Part shown: positions 20,555 through 30,107 of the stretch, in pieces
Layout of the letters: every line of letters starts with the position of its first letter
How positions within the stretch are numbered: the stretch's first letter is position 1
DNA from: Gilliamella sp. ESL0441
GTDB lineage: Bacteria; Pseudomonadota; Gammaproteobacteria; Enterobacterales; Orbaceae
Length of the DNA: 64,000 nt
Direction of reading: 5' to 3'
Assembly: GCF_019469185.1 (NCBI RefSeq)
Contig: NZ_CP048264.1
Location: 62,001-126,000, forward strand
Position numbers and translations under genes: made by a program
The notes under the pieces: model-generated
What the model was told of the DNA's origin: nothing
The model's input: only the letters and a program-made list of their open reading frames with translations
The model's database searches: none

Positions 20555-21139
20555 ATGACAGAGCAAGACAAGAACATGTCAGAAAATGAACCTAACATTG
20601 ATGTAGCGGTAGAAGAACCAAAAGAATCAGAAGCACCAGCTGAACCGAATTACGAGGAGCAATTAAAAGCGAAAGATGCACGTATTGCTGAATTAGAACA
20701 GGCATTACAAATTGCGAAAAAAAATGAGAGTGAGGCGATGATTCGTGCCCGTGCTGAGATTGATAATGTTCGTAAACGTGTTGAACAAGACGTTGATAAA
20801 GCACGAAAATTTGCGTTAGAAAAATTTTCGAATGAACTGTTGCCAGTTATCGATAATTTAGAGCGAGCTCTCGAATCTACCGATAAAAATAATCCTGAAC
20901 ATCAAGCAACTGTTGAAGGATTAGAGCTTACCTTAAAATCATTTTTAGATACCGTCAAAAAGTTTGGGATTGAAGTGATTAACACAGTAGATTCACAATT
21001 AAATCCTGATGTTCACCAAGCGATTAGCATGGTTGAATCGCCAGATCATCAATCAGGTCAAATCGTCAATACCATTCAAAAAGGTTATACCTTAAATGGT
21101 CGTTTAATTCGTCCGGCAATGGTGATTGTTGCGAAATAA
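20555..21139 (+). CDS. grpE: Nucleotide-exchange factor GrpE
   Basis: GrpE releases ADP from DnaK in the DnaK-DnaJ-GrpE chaperone cycle. The 194-residue protein has an acidic, disordered N-terminus, a long coiled coil (about residues 35-85, with KDARIAELEQALQIAKK), the family block RARAEIDNVRKRVEQDVDKARKFA, and a C-terminal beta domain ending NGRLIRPAMVIVA. The open frame starts at TTG 20543, but ATG 20555 has GGAG correctly placed. A sigma-32 promoter upstream agrees with dnaK regulation at 45 kb. Confidence 0.96.
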   Translation: MTEQDKNMSENEPNIDVAVEEPKESEAPAEPNYEEQLKAKDARIAELEQALQIAKKNESEAMIRARAEIDNVRKRVEQDVDKARKFALEKFSNELLPVIDNLERALESTDKNNPEHQATVEGLELTLKSFLDTVKKFGIEVINTVDSQLNPDVHQAISMVESPDHQSGQIVNTIQKGYTLNGRLIRPAMVIVAK

Positions 21140-21159
21140 ATAAGCGATTATGCTGAAAT

Positions 21160-21188
21160 AAAAGGGAAATGAAGTATTTCCCTTTTTT
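21160..21188 (+). terminator. Terminator after grpE
   Basis: AAAAGGGAAAT / ATTTCCCTTTT with a 5-base loop and a continuing T-run. Confidence 0.85.
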
Positions 21189-21232
21189 GTTTCGGTTTGC
21201 TTAAAAAGATAGGTTAATACACCCTTTATTTT

Positions 21233-21739
21233 TTATTTATGCTGTTTTGGCAATGATAAATATCCTTTTATAAACTCAACGATTGGATCGGCTTGATTGA
21301 TATCAAATACAGGTAGCTGACTCTCTAATGGCTCATCACTGGCGATGGCTAAGGTATATTCGTCAATATACAGCTGAGGTTGGTTTGTATGCCGATGACA
21401 AATAATTTTAGGTATTTTCTCTTCTTTAAATCCTTCAATCAAAACGATATCGACATGGCTAAATTGGTTAATCAGTGTCGATAAATCGACAGGATTGTTT
21501 GGGGTCTCTTCAATAAATGCATAGCGGTTATCACAAGCAATAATGGTTTGTAAAGAACCGGCTTTTCGCAGTTCATAACTATCTTTTCCGGGAATATCTA
21601 GTTCAATATTATGATGCGCATGCTTTAACGAGCCAATGCGAAAACCCTGTTCGACCAATAAAGGAATTATTTTCTTGAGAAGGGTCGTTTTACCACTGCC
21701 ACTATAGCCACTAATTCCAATCATTTTTGTATTGTTCAT
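21233..21739 (-). CDS. mobB: Molybdopterin-guanine dinucleotide biosynthesis adaptor MobB
   Basis: A 168-residue GTP-binding protein that assists MobA in attaching GMP to molybdopterin. Walker A is GYSGSGKTTLL at residues 10-20; SLKHAHHNIELDIPGKDSYELRKAG and VLIEGFKEEKIPKI are the family's other blocks. In E. coli mobA and mobB are adjacent and co-transcribed; here an aldolase-like gene on the opposite strand lies between them, so each needs its own promoter. Confidence 0.92.
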   Translation of the reverse strand: MNNTKMIGISGYSGSGKTTLLKKIIPLLVEQGFRIGSLKHAHHNIELDIPGKDSYELRKAGSLQTIIACDNRYAFIEETPNNPVDLSTLINQFSHVDIVLIEGFKEEKIPKIICHRHTNQPQLYIDEYTLAIASDEPLESQLPVFDINQADPIVEFIKGYLSLPKQHK

Positions 21740-21824
21740 AGACTCTCTGCTTTATCGTGTTATATTGAAGATGCGATTAATATAACATCATATTAAAAAA
21801 TGAAGGCGGAATAAAGGTAATGAT

Positions 21825-22853
21825 ATGTATGATTTTTTGAATGATTATAACCAAACAGTGCATCCAAGCTTGTTAAAAAGCTTTGTTGAAACGACCAATA
21901 AAAAGTTAAGTGGCTATGGTTTAGATGAGTGCTGTCATCAAGCTAAAGAAAATATCAAAAAGCGTCTAAAATCGCCGAATGCAGATATACATTTTATGCC
22001 AGGTGGAACTATCACGAATTTAACAGTTATTTCACATATTTTAAAACCTTATCAAGCGGTTATTGCGACCGAAAGTGGACATATTAATGTGCATGAAACA
22101 GGGGCGATTGAAGCAACAGGACATAAAGTATTAACGGTGAAAAGCCAAGATGGAAAATTGACGCCTGAATTGCTAAAACCCGTTTTGGCACATCATCATG
22201 ATGAACATATGGTACAACCTAAATTAGTGTATATTTCAAACACCACCGAACTTGGTACTATTTATAGTAAGCAAGAGCTTAAAAAGCTATATCAATTTTG
22301 TCAAAATAATCAACTTTATCTGTATTTAGATGGTGCACGTCTGGCAATGGCATTAGCCGCAAAAGATAATGATCTAACCTTTCCGGATTTAGCTAAATAT
22401 ACCGATGTTTTTTATATAGGTGGCACGAAAGTGGGGGCATTTGCGGGTGAAGCATTGGTGTTTAATAACCTGACGATTAACCAAGATTTTCGATTTAGTA
22501 TGAAGCAAAAAGGCGCAATTTTAGCTAAAAGTTGGATTGTTGCCGTACAGATGAATGCGTTGATGCAAAACAACTTGTATATCAAACTGGGTAAGCATAG
22601 TAATTATATGGCAGATAAACTGCAAACACTGTTTGAAAATGCTGGATTTTCATTCTTAAGTAAACCACAAAGCAATCAATTATTTGTTAGTGTGCCAAAA
22701 CGATTAGCCAAGAAAATCCTTGCACATTATTCGGTCGATAATCTTGGGGCAATTGATGAGGCGCATATCGGGTTACGTTTTTGTACTTCTTGGGCAACAC
22801 AGGATGTTGAAATAGACGATTTTGCTAAACACTTAACAAAATGGAATAAATAG
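21825..22853 (+). CDS. Low-specificity threonine aldolase / beta-eliminating lyase family protein
   Basis: A fold-type I PLP enzyme of 342 residues. PLP-site features: GYGLDECCHQAK near the N-terminus, PGGTITNLTVIS, ESGHINVHETGA, LYLDGARLAMAL (Asp to the pyridine nitrogen) and the Schiff-base Lys in YIGGTKVGAFAGEAL near residue 204. Family members cleave threonine or allo-threonine to glycine and acetaldehyde. The sequence style resembles Firmicutes and Bacteroidota members rather than E. coli LtaE, so the exact substrate is uncertain. It sits as an inserted, oppositely oriented gene between mobB and mobA, which suggests acquisition. Confidence 0.85.
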   Translation: MYDFLNDYNQTVHPSLLKSFVETTNKKLSGYGLDECCHQAKENIKKRLKSPNADIHFMPGGTITNLTVISHILKPYQAVIATESGHINVHETGAIEATGHKVLTVKSQDGKLTPELLKPVLAHHHDEHMVQPKLVYISNTTELGTIYSKQELKKLYQFCQNNQLYLYLDGARLAMALAAKDNDLTFPDLAKYTDVFYIGGTKVGAFAGEALVFNNLTINQDFRFSMKQKGAILAKSWIVAVQMNALMQNNLYIKLGKHSNYMADKLQTLFENAGFSFLSKPQSNQLFVSVPKRLAKKILAHYSVDNLGAIDEAHIGLRFCTSWATQDVEIDDFAKHLTKWNK

Positions 22854-22877
22854 CAGTTTAATCTAAAAATAAGAGAT

Positions 22878-23462
22878 TTATTTTTTTGATTGAGTGAGTT
22901 GCTCAAGTATCTCAGGGGTATTAATATTGGTAAAACATGATGGTTTATCACTAAAATCGACAGCATAAGCATTGATTTGTTGTAAAAATAACATCAATTT
23001 ACGTTCACCTTGTGCCAAATAAGCTTTAAGTGGGGTAATTATGGTTTTATGAATCAATAAAATGATTGGATGATGATACCGACCATCAAAGGGATAAATA
23101 GCGTAATGTGTCGTGGTGTGTTGGGTTAAACGAAAGATTAAATCGTCAGGTAAAAAAGGCGTATCACAACTGACAAATAAGTTCCAGTCGGTAGTGCTAC
23201 GTAATAATCCACTGTAAATGCCGGAAAGGGGGCCATGATAACCCGCTAAATCATCAATGAAGGTAGGATAGCCTGCCTTTTGATATTGATTTAGATTGCG
23301 ATTACAGTTAATCATGATGAAATCTGTTTGTGATTCAATACGATCAATGACATGTTGATAAAGCGGTTTACCATTTAGCTGTAATAATCCTTTATCGTTA
23401 CCATTCATTCGGGTACTTTTTCCGCCAGCTAAGATAATTGTTGTAATAGGTAGTTTGCCCAT
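22878..23462 (-). CDS. mobA: Molybdenum cofactor guanylyltransferase MobA
   Basis: Transfers GMP from GTP to molybdopterin. The 194-residue protein has the nucleotidyltransferase signature ILAGGKSTRMNGNDKGLLQLNGKPL at the N-terminus, metal-binding SCDTPFLPDD near residue 98, and the C-terminal YAVDFSDKPSCFTNINTPEI. The frame extends to a GTG at 23480, but ATG 23462 matches the family start better. Its target would be molybdoenzymes for anaerobic respiration, none of which are in this window. Confidence 0.93.
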   Translation of the reverse strand: MGKLPITTIILAGGKSTRMNGNDKGLLQLNGKPLYQHVIDRIESQTDFIMINCNRNLNQYQKAGYPTFIDDLAGYHGPLSGIYSGLLRSTTDWNLFVSCDTPFLPDDLIFRLTQHTTTHYAIYPFDGRYHHPIILLIHKTIITPLKAYLAQGERKLMLFLQQINAYAVDFSDKPSCFTNINTPEILEQLTQSKK

Positions 23463-23748
23463 AAAATGTCTCTGTTTCACATTGCGAAAAATCTAAATAG
23501 CATTACTATATAGCAAAATTAATTTAAGTTATAAGGGAAAATAGACTTATCACAATTATTTCATAGACATTAAATGGTATTGAAAAATAAGTCGATACCC
23601 ATGACTTTTAACGTGTCGTTTGTATTTAGTAAAAAGAATCGCTACTATTGTTTATGTTTCTGTGACAGAATTTATAGCGTTAAATATTTAACATTAATTT
23701 TATCTCATCATCTTCAATTAATTTGAAGTATACAAAAAGGTATGAATT

Positions 23749-24015
23749 ATGAAATGTCATCGTATTGATGAATTAATGGAGTTATTACAGGCAGCCTGGG
23801 AAAAAGACTCAGATCTGAATCTGTTACAATTTCTTGCGCAATTAGGGCAAGAAGCAGGTTTTGAAGGCGACTTAAAAGAGTTAAGTGATGAGGTTCTGAT
23901 TTATCATTTAAAAATGCGTGACGCTGATAAAAATGAAGCTATCCCCGGTCTGAAAAAAGATTATGAAGATGATTTTAAAAGTGCCTTGTTAAAAGCGCGT
24001 GGCATTATTAAATAA
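23749..24015 (+). CDS. yihD: YihD-family protein (DUF1040)
   Basis: An 88-residue acidic cytosolic protein nearly the same length as E. coli YihD (89). It shares [29 protein letters not shown] and [24 protein letters not shown] with that family. No biochemical function is established. It keeps the E. coli position just before dsbA, but the kinase gene srkA, which separates the two in E. coli, is absent. A small inverted repeat (CTTCAA/TTGAAG) sits in its promoter region. Confidence 0.92.
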   Translation: MKCHRIDELMELLQAAWEKDSDLNLLQFLAQLGQEAGFEGDLKELSDEVLIYHLKMRDADKNEAIPGLKKDYEDDFKSALLKARGIIK

Positions 24016-24031
24016 TAAGGAGAATTGACTA

Positions 24032-24733
24032 ATGAAAAAGACGTTTATTGCTTTGGGAGTATTACTTTTTTCGGTAAATAGTTTTGCAGAGCAAGCCCCC
24101 GCAAGTATTGACTCTAAGGAAGATCAAACACCGACTATTACGGCACCATTAGCACCGATTGAAAAAGGTGTTCAGTATGTTGTACTACCGACTAATCCAT
24201 CACCAGACAAAGAAGTGATTGAGTTTTTTTCATTTAATTGTCCTAGTTGCTACCGATTTGAAACAAAATATCATGGTGCACAACTTATCAGCAAGGATTT
24301 ACCAGAAGGGGTAAAATTTAAACGTTATCATTTAGAGGATTTTGGGCCACTTGCCAAGGAACTTGCTCAAGCATGGGCGATAGCGAATGTACTTGGTATT
24401 CAAGATAAAGCTTCAGACGCTTTTTATCAAGCAATACAAGAAGAGCGTAGCATAAAATCTGCTGACGACATCAAAGCGGTATTTTTAACGTTAGGTGTGG
24501 ATAGTAAAACGTTTGATGAAACGAAAGACAATTTTTTAGTTAAAGCTTTTATGGCACAACAAACCGATGCCATTAAAGAATTGAAACCAAACTCAATACC
24601 TTCTGTTATCGTTAATCGCAAGTTTTATGTCAATTCCAAAGGACTTAATATATCTGATGAACAAGCATTTATGAATGATTATTTAAGAGTGACTTCGTTC
24701 TTAGTCGGCTTAGATCCTAAAACCAAAAATTAA
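24032..24733 (+). CDS. dsbA: Periplasmic thiol:disulfide oxidoreductase DsbA, CPSC active site
   Basis: DsbA introduces disulfides into exported proteins and is reoxidised by DsbB. The 233-residue precursor has a signal peptide of about 19 residues ending SFA, then an unusual mature extension of roughly 25 residues before the thioredoxin fold. The active site is Cys70-Pro-Ser-Cys73 in FFSFNCPSCYRFE, where E. coli has CPHC. The cis-proline loop is NSIPSVIV. The helical insert (AWAIANVLGIQDKASDAFYQAI) is retained. Changing the second X from His to Ser is expected to make the enzyme less oxidising, from general DsbA mutant work. It is 16 bases after yihD with AAGGAG ahead of it and forms an operon with it. 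Confidence 0.92.
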   Translation: MKKTFIALGVLLFSVNSFAEQAPASIDSKEDQTPTITAPLAPIEKGVQYVVLPTNPSPDKEVIEFFSFNCPSCYRFETKYHGAQLISKDLPEGVKFKRYHLEDFGPLAKELAQAWAIANVLGIQDKASDAFYQAIQEERSIKSADDIKAVFLTLGVDSKTFDETKDNFLVKAFMAQQTDAIKELKPNSIPSVIVNRKFYVNSKGLNISDEQAFMNDYLRVTSFLVGLDPKTKN

Positions 24734-24827
24734 GCGAGTGTCATTGATTAAAACATCTGTTTTGAGTGCGATAAATTGTCATAGTATTTGGATGTAACAT
24801 GATGACAATTTTTAAGGTTGTTATTTT

Positions 24828-24870
24828 AAATCCCTTTGCAATATCATGATTGCAGAGGGATTTTAATTTT
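24828..24870. terminator. Terminator between dsbA and macB
   Basis: AAATCCCTTTGCAAT / ATTGCAGAGGGATTT (one G-U pair) with a 6-base loop, T-rich on the plus-strand side. It lies between the convergent genes and can serve both. Confidence 0.75.
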
Positions 24871-24889
24871 AGGTGAGGTTTTAAAAACG

Positions 24890-26860
24890 TTATTCTCGTT
24901 CTAAAGCATAAATCGGATCAAGTTTGGCGGCTCGTTTAGCTGGAAAATAACCAAAAATTATGCCAATGACACTTGAACAACTAAAGGCAGCGATAATTGA
25001 AATGATGGAAAAACGCATCGCAAAGGATGTGACAACATAATTGAAAATCCCACCAACCACAAATGATAATAAGATACCTAATGTGCCACCGATAAGACAT
25101 ACTAATACCGCTTCGATTAAAAATTGTTGCAGTATATCACTTGAACGTGCACCCACTGCCATGCGTACGCCAATTTCTCGGGTTCTTTCAGTGACAGAGA
25201 CCAACATGATATTCATAACACCAATCCCCCCCACTAACAGTGAGATAAATGCAATGGTTGAAATTAATAATGTTAATACCCAAGCTGAGGAGTTAACGGT
25301 GTCACGAATGCTATCTGAATTAAAAATAAAAAAGTCTTTAACACCATGCCGTTGTATCATGATTTTATTAATCGCTTGTTCTGCAATCGATAAATCAACA
25401 TTATCATTGACCCGAACCGTAATACTTCTTAACGAGGTTTGTCCCACCATGCGATTAATGACTGTGGTGTAAGGAAGCCAGATGTTAAGGCTTTCATTAT
25501 TACCAAAACCTTGTTGTTGTTTTGTGGCAACGCCAATTATTCGTACCGGTAATTGACCCACCATCAGAATTTTGCCGATTGGATTTTCATTCTTAAATAG
25601 CTGTTTAACGGTATTTTCATCGATAACGGCATCTTGTGCTGACGAAGCAACACTGACCTGATCAAACGCAATACCTTGGGTAATGTTATAGCCACGAACG
25701 GCAAAAAATTGCTCTCCCACACCATTTACAGTCCCCGTTACAGCCAAATTTTTAACCCGAAAATAGACTGATGTTGCCAGATTTGGGGTCGTGCTATGTA
25801 CAAAACTTTGTTTTGCTAAAAAGTCGGCGTCGGATGAGCGTAAGGTGGTAATTTTATCTGCGTTGCGATCCCCAAATCCGCTTCCGGGATAAATTTCGAG
25901 TGTGCTTGTCCCTAACGAATTTATATTCGATAATATTTTTTGTTTTGTGCCTTCGCCTAAGGCAACCATTGAAACTACCGAGGCAATACCAATGATAATA
26001 CCAAGCATGGTAAGAAAAGTTCGTAATCGTTGAGAAAGCATCGACAATATTGCCATATTAAAGGCATCTCGAAAACGATTATACTTAGCTTGAAAGTTGT
26101 CTTGGGTTTTAGTCGTTTCGATCTGTTTGACTTGGCGATGATCCTCTTCTTCTGCGTGATAGTTAGGATTGATTGAGTCAGAGATAATATTTCCGTCACT
26201 GATTTCAATAATCCGTTCTGCACTTTGGGCAATATTGCTATCATGTGTCACAATAATGACGGTATGCCCTTGTTTATGAAGTTCTCGCAAGATAGCCATG
26301 ACTTCTAAGCCGCTTTTACGGTCAAGTGCGCCGGTCGGTTCATCTGCTAAAATAACTTGTCCGCCGTTTATTAAGGCTCGAGCAATACTGACACGCTGTT
26401 GTTGACCGCCAGATAATTGACTGGGTTTATTATTAATCTTATCTTCAAGCCCTAAACGGGTTAATATTTCAATAGCTCGTTTTTTCCGTTGTTCATTGGT
26501 GATTCCGGCATAAATAGCTGGGATTTCAACATTACCTTGTGCCGTTAAGGCGTTTAGCAAATGATAACGTTGAAAGATAAAACCAAAGTGTTCACGACGT
26601 AATTCAGCTAATTCATCAGGTGATAATTGATTGGTGGTTCGTCCTCCAATGGTATAGACACCAGAGCTTGGTTTGTCTAAACAACCTAAAATATTCATTA
26701 ATGTTGATTTGCCCGAACCAGACGCACCAATAATGGCAACCATTTCGCCAGCATTAATCGTTAGATTGATGCTTTTAAGCACTTGTATGGTTGAATCGCC
26801 AGCTGGAAATTCACGAACAATGTTTTCAAGTTTGATCAGCGGATTATTAGTGTTTGTCAT
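24890..26860 (-). CDS. macB: MacB, ABC transporter ATPase/permease of a tripartite efflux system
   Basis: A 656-residue fusion of an N-terminal ABC ATPase and a four-helix permease. ATPase motifs: [15 protein letters not shown] (Walker A), [15 protein letters not shown] (signature) and [12 protein letters not shown] (Walker B). The permease half has TM1 near residue 280 ([26 protein letters not shown]), a large periplasmic domain, then three C-terminal helices with the FtsX-like block [28 protein letters not shown]. With MacA and TolC it pumps macrolides, enterotoxin or heme-related molecules from the periplasm in relatives. It follows macA with a one-base gap. Confidence 0.95.
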   Translation of the reverse strand: MTNTNNPLIKLENIVREFPAGDSTIQVLKSINLTINAGEMVAIIGASGSGKSTLMNILGCLDKPSSGVYTIGGRTTNQLSPDELAELRREHFGFIFQRYHLLNALTAQGNVEIPAIYAGITNEQRKKRAIEILTRLGLEDKINNKPSQLSGGQQQRVSIARALINGGQVILADEPTGALDRKSGLEVMAILRELHKQGHTVIIVTHDSNIAQSAERIIEISDGNIISDSINPNYHAEEEDHRQVKQIETTKTQDNFQAKYNRFRDAFNMAILSMLSQRLRTFLTMLGIIIGIASVVSMVALGEGTKQKILSNINSLGTSTLEIYPGSGFGDRNADKITTLRSSDADFLAKQSFVHSTTPNLATSVYFRVKNLAVTGTVNGVGEQFFAVRGYNITQGIAFDQVSVASSAQDAVIDENTVKQLFKNENPIGKILMVGQLPVRIIGVATKQQQGFGNNESLNIWLPYTTVINRMVGQTSLRSITVRVNDNVDLSIAEQAINKIMIQRHGVKDFFIFNSDSIRDTVNSSAWVLTLLISTIAFISLLVGGIGVMNIMLVSVTERTREIGVRMAVGARSSDILQQFLIEAVLVCLIGGTLGILLSFVVGGIFNYVVTSFAMRFSIISIIAAFSCSSVIGIIFGYFPAKRAAKLDPIYALERE

Positions 26861-26861
26861 A

Positions 26862-28058
26862 TCAGAATCTTATCCTCGGCGTGCGTCCATTAGGATTGAA
26901 TAATGCGCCATTGTCACTACCAATAATGACGACTTCCCCTTCTTTAAGTCCGGATTTGATTTCCACATTAATATTATTATTGATACCTAAACTGACTTCT
27001 CGTTCTTCAGCATTATTTTGTTGATTAAGTACATAGACAATTGCTTTATTATCTGCTAAATTTTTTTGGATTGCTTGAGATGGGATTGCCAATACATCTT
27101 TTGCTTCAGATAAAACAATATAAACTTGGGCTGTCATCGAAATTCGTAAAATATGATCAGGATTATCAACATCGAATAATCCATTATAGTAAATTGCTGT
27201 TTTGGTGGTGGATGACGAAGAACTTAAACTTGATGAACTTTCCGTATTAATCGAATCTGGCGCAGGTTCAATGGCGCGTAATGTTAAACCGTCAAAACGT
27301 CTATTGGGCTCACCTAATATGGTGAAATAGACGGGCATTCCTTTTTTTACATTAATGACATCCGCTTCTGAAATTTGTGCTTCAACGGTCATCTTATCCA
27401 ATTGTGCAACTTTCACAATGGTCGGTGCACTTTGCACAGAGTTAACGGTTTGACCTTGATCAACGGGTATGGCGACAATCACGCCATCAATAGGTGATCG
27501 TATTTTGGTATAACCAAGATTCACTTTGGCTGTATCAACAGCGACTTGTGCACTGATGATATTTGCATCTAAGGCAGCGATATCGGCTTTGATTGCATCG
27601 AGATCGGCTTTGGCTGAATCTAAATCGGATTGAACGCCGACCCCTTTATTGACGAGTTTTAATTGGCGATTATAAGTCAGTTGGTAATTAATTAAGTTGG
27701 CTTGTTTTGATTTACGTTGTGCTTCAAGGCTACTAAGCGAAGCTTCGGCTTGTTTCAAATCATTGCTTTGTTTTAAGTCATCAATTTCAGCAATCATGTC
27801 TCCTTGTTTAACTTGATCACCTAATTCAACATATAACTTTTTGATCTGACCCGAAACCTGCGCACCCACGCTGACTTGCTTGAATGCGCTAATTGTTCCA
27901 TCAGCCAGTACCGTTTTTTCAATATTAACTTTAGTCACGGGTGAGGTAATATAATTCACTGGCGATTGTGACGGAAAAACGATCAGCTTGATAATATAGA
28001 GAAGCACAAACAGAAAAATAGCAATCACTATATTTTTGAATTTAATTAACTTTAACAA
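26862..28058 (-). CDS. macA: MacA-like periplasmic adaptor of the MacAB efflux system
   Basis: A 398-residue membrane-fusion protein anchored by an N-terminal helix (residues 9-27). Order of parts: lipoyl half-motif ([24 protein letters not shown]), alpha hairpin coiled coil (about residues 100-180, [19 protein letters not shown]), second lipoyl half ([24 protein letters not shown]), beta barrel and membrane-proximal domain. A serine-rich low-complexity patch lies near residue 275. No tolC gene is in the window; TolC is normally encoded elsewhere. It is divergent from yfhL. Confidence 0.93.
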   Translation of the reverse strand: MLKLIKFKNIVIAIFLFVLLYIIKLIVFPSQSPVNYITSPVTKVNIEKTVLADGTISAFKQVSVGAQVSGQIKKLYVELGDQVKQGDMIAEIDDLKQSNDLKQAEASLSSLEAQRKSKQANLINYQLTYNRQLKLVNKGVGVQSDLDSAKADLDAIKADIAALDANIISAQVAVDTAKVNLGYTKIRSPIDGVIVAIPVDQGQTVNSVQSAPTIVKVAQLDKMTVEAQISEADVINVKKGMPVYFTILGEPNRRFDGLTLRAIEPAPDSINTESSSSLSSSSSTTKTAIYYNGLFDVDNPDHILRISMTAQVYIVLSEAKDVLAIPSQAIQKNLADNKAIVYVLNQQNNAEEREVSLGINNNINVEIKSGLKEGEVVIIGSDNGALFNPNGRTPRIRF

Positions 28059-28190
28059 TATCTTTTCATCCTTTTATTCTATTCTTTAATCGTTTTAGCA
28101 TTGTAGCGTAATAATATAAATGTTATTGATAACTATTCTTAATAAATTGTAATTATTATGAAAATAATACAGGCTAAATTATCTAATTTA

Positions 28191-28208
28191 TATTGAAATA
28201 TTTCAATA
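28191..28208. promoter_or_regulatory. Perfect 18-base palindrome in the macA-yfhL control region
   Basis: TATTGAAATATTTCAATA is a perfect palindrome about 130 bases upstream of macA and 115 upstream of yfhL. It could be a dimeric repressor site. Which regulator binds is unknown. Confidence 0.45.
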
Positions 28209-28320
28209 AATTCAAACTTATTTGGTCTATCACGAACATGATAGCTGTATTCTTTTTTAGAAATTAGGAAGGATTGCGCTATAATGGCGCAAATTTTTTG
28301 GAGATGATAAAGTTAATTGA

Positions 28321-28578
<258 letters not shown>

Positions 28579-28582
28579 CCCG

Positions 28583-29530
28583 TTAGTTTGCTTTTACTTC
28601 AATACGCAATTCTTTAGGAATTTCAAAAGTAATATTTTCTAAAATTCCGTCTGTTTCGATCAGTGATGTGCAACCCAAACTTTTCAAATGTTCAATAACC
28701 TGTTGCACTAAAATATCGGGCGCAGATGCGCCTGCCGTTACGCCCACCGTGCGAGCATTAATTAACCATTCTTGTTCAATATCGGTGGCATAATCAATCA
28801 AATAAGCATTTTTACTGTTGCGTCTGGCAAGTTCAGCTAATCGGTTGGAATTGGATGAATTTTTTGAACCGACGACAAGTATCACATCTGCTTGTGATGA
28901 AAGTTGTTTTACGGCTTGTTGTCGATTGGTTGTGGCATAACAAATATCATTTTTACGCGGGCTACGGATTTTAGGAAATCGTACTTTTAAGGCAGCAATG
29001 ATTTCCGCCGTATCTTCCACTGATAAGGTTGTTTGGGTGGTAAAGCATAGGTGATCTTCGTTTTTGACTTGTAACGTTTGAACATCGTTTATCGATTCAA
29101 TCAAATAAATACCACCATTAGGATTATTGTATTGACCTAATGTACCATCCACTTCAATATGCCCGGCATGACCGATTAAGACCACTTCTTCACCACGATA
29201 ACTGGATCTTGCCACTTCCATATGAACTTTAGTCACTAACGGGCAAGTCGCATCAAAGATACGAAGTTTTCGTTTTTTTGCTTCTTCACGCACCGCTTTA
29301 GATACACCATGCGCAGAAAAGATAAGAATACTATCGTCAGGGACTTCGTCAATTTGTTCAATAAAAATTGCACCTAGCTCTTTCAAGTTGTTAACCACAT
29401 AGCGGTTATGCACCACTTCATGGCGAACATAAACGGGTGCGCCGAAGAGTTCAAGTGCGCGTTCAACGATCGTGATAGCTCGATCAACACCAGCACAAAA
29501 ACCTCGAGGGTTAGCTAAAATAATTTGCAT
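28583..29530 (-). CDS. ispH: 4-hydroxy-3-methylbut-2-enyl diphosphate reductase
   Basis: Last step of the MEP isoprenoid pathway, giving IPP and DMAPP with an iron-sulfur cluster. Cluster cysteines are in [10 protein letters not shown] (Cys12), [11 protein letters not shown] (about 96) and [10 protein letters not shown] (about 197). HEVVHNRYV and SAHGVSKAV supply substrate-binding histidines, and [12 protein letters not shown] is present. Length 315 against 316 in E. coli. It is last in ribF-ileS-lspA-ispH; fkpB, which lies between lspA and ispH in E. coli, is missing (one base separates them). Confidence 0.97.
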   Translation of the reverse strand: MQIILANPRGFCAGVDRAITIVERALELFGAPVYVRHEVVHNRYVVNNLKELGAIFIEQIDEVPDDSILIFSAHGVSKAVREEAKKRKLRIFDATCPLVTKVHMEVARSSYRGEEVVLIGHAGHIEVDGTLGQYNNPNGGIYLIESINDVQTLQVKNEDHLCFTTQTTLSVEDTAEIIAALKVRFPKIRSPRKNDICYATTNRQQAVKQLSSQADVILVVGSKNSSNSNRLAELARRNSKNAYLIDYATDIEQEWLINARTVGVTAGASAPDILVQQVIEHLKSLGCTSLIETDGILENITFEIPKELRIEVKAN

Positions 29531-29531
29531 G

Positions 29532-30017
29532 TTATTCGGTCTTTTGGGGTTTTTTATAACTGCTTAAAATAAATAATCCAATACCGATACAAATCGCACA
29601 ATCAGCAATATTAAAGGTTGGGTAGTGCCAGCTACCGAAATTTACATCTAGAAAATCAACCACAAAACCATGATAAAGGCGGTCAAATAGGTTGCCTAAA
29701 GCACCACCTAATATAAGTGATAGTGAAAAATTTTCTAATTTTTGCTGTCGTTTGTTACGATAAAGTATATACACAATGGCACCACTAATGAGTAAAGCAA
29801 CGGCTGCAAGCATCCAACGTTGACCTTCAAAAATACTAAATGCAGCGCCAATATTTTGTACATAAGTAATCGAGAAGAAAGGCAACACGTTGATTGATTC
29901 ATAAAGGTTGAATTTAGTTAGGATCCAAAATTTACTAGCAATATCAACAAAGAACACAATTGTGCTAATAATTAACCAGTAAAGTCCATTCTCTTTTTTC
30001 ATAAAGTTCATGCTCAT
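29532..30017 (-). CDS. lspA: Lipoprotein signal peptidase (signal peptidase II)
   Basis: A 161-residue inner-membrane aspartyl protease that cleaves prolipoprotein signal peptides. It has four hydrophobic segments and both catalytic-Asp motifs: [16 protein letters not shown] and [12 protein letters not shown]. The NIGAAFSIF motif is also kept. Two further in-frame ATGs lie within the first six codons, so the exact start is uncertain. Clients in this window include the lipoproteins at 34092 and 41641. Confidence 0.95.
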   Translation of the reverse strand: MSMNFMKKENGLYWLIISTIVFFVDIASKFWILTKFNLYESINVLPFFSITYVQNIGAAFSIFEGQRWMLAAVALLISGAIVYILYRNKRQQKLENFSLSLILGGALGNLFDRLYHGFVVDFLDVNFGSWHYPTFNIADCAICIGIGLFILSSYKKPQKTE

Positions 30018-30027
30018 GATGATATTT

Positions 30028-30085
30028 CGCCGACTGTTGTCGGCGCTTAATGTAATAAGTGGCTATAAACTATTGTCTTATAGCC
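30028..30085 (-). other. Two hairpins in the ileS-lspA gap
   Basis: CGCCGAC / GTCGGCG (30028-30045) and GGCTATAA / TTATAGCC (30061-30085) lie one after the other between ileS and lspA. Neither has a strong T-run on the minus strand. They may be partial terminators or RNA-processing signals that lower lspA-ispH expression. Confidence 0.45.
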
Positions 30086-30107
30086 GTGTTTATCTGTCAT
30101 TCTATTG

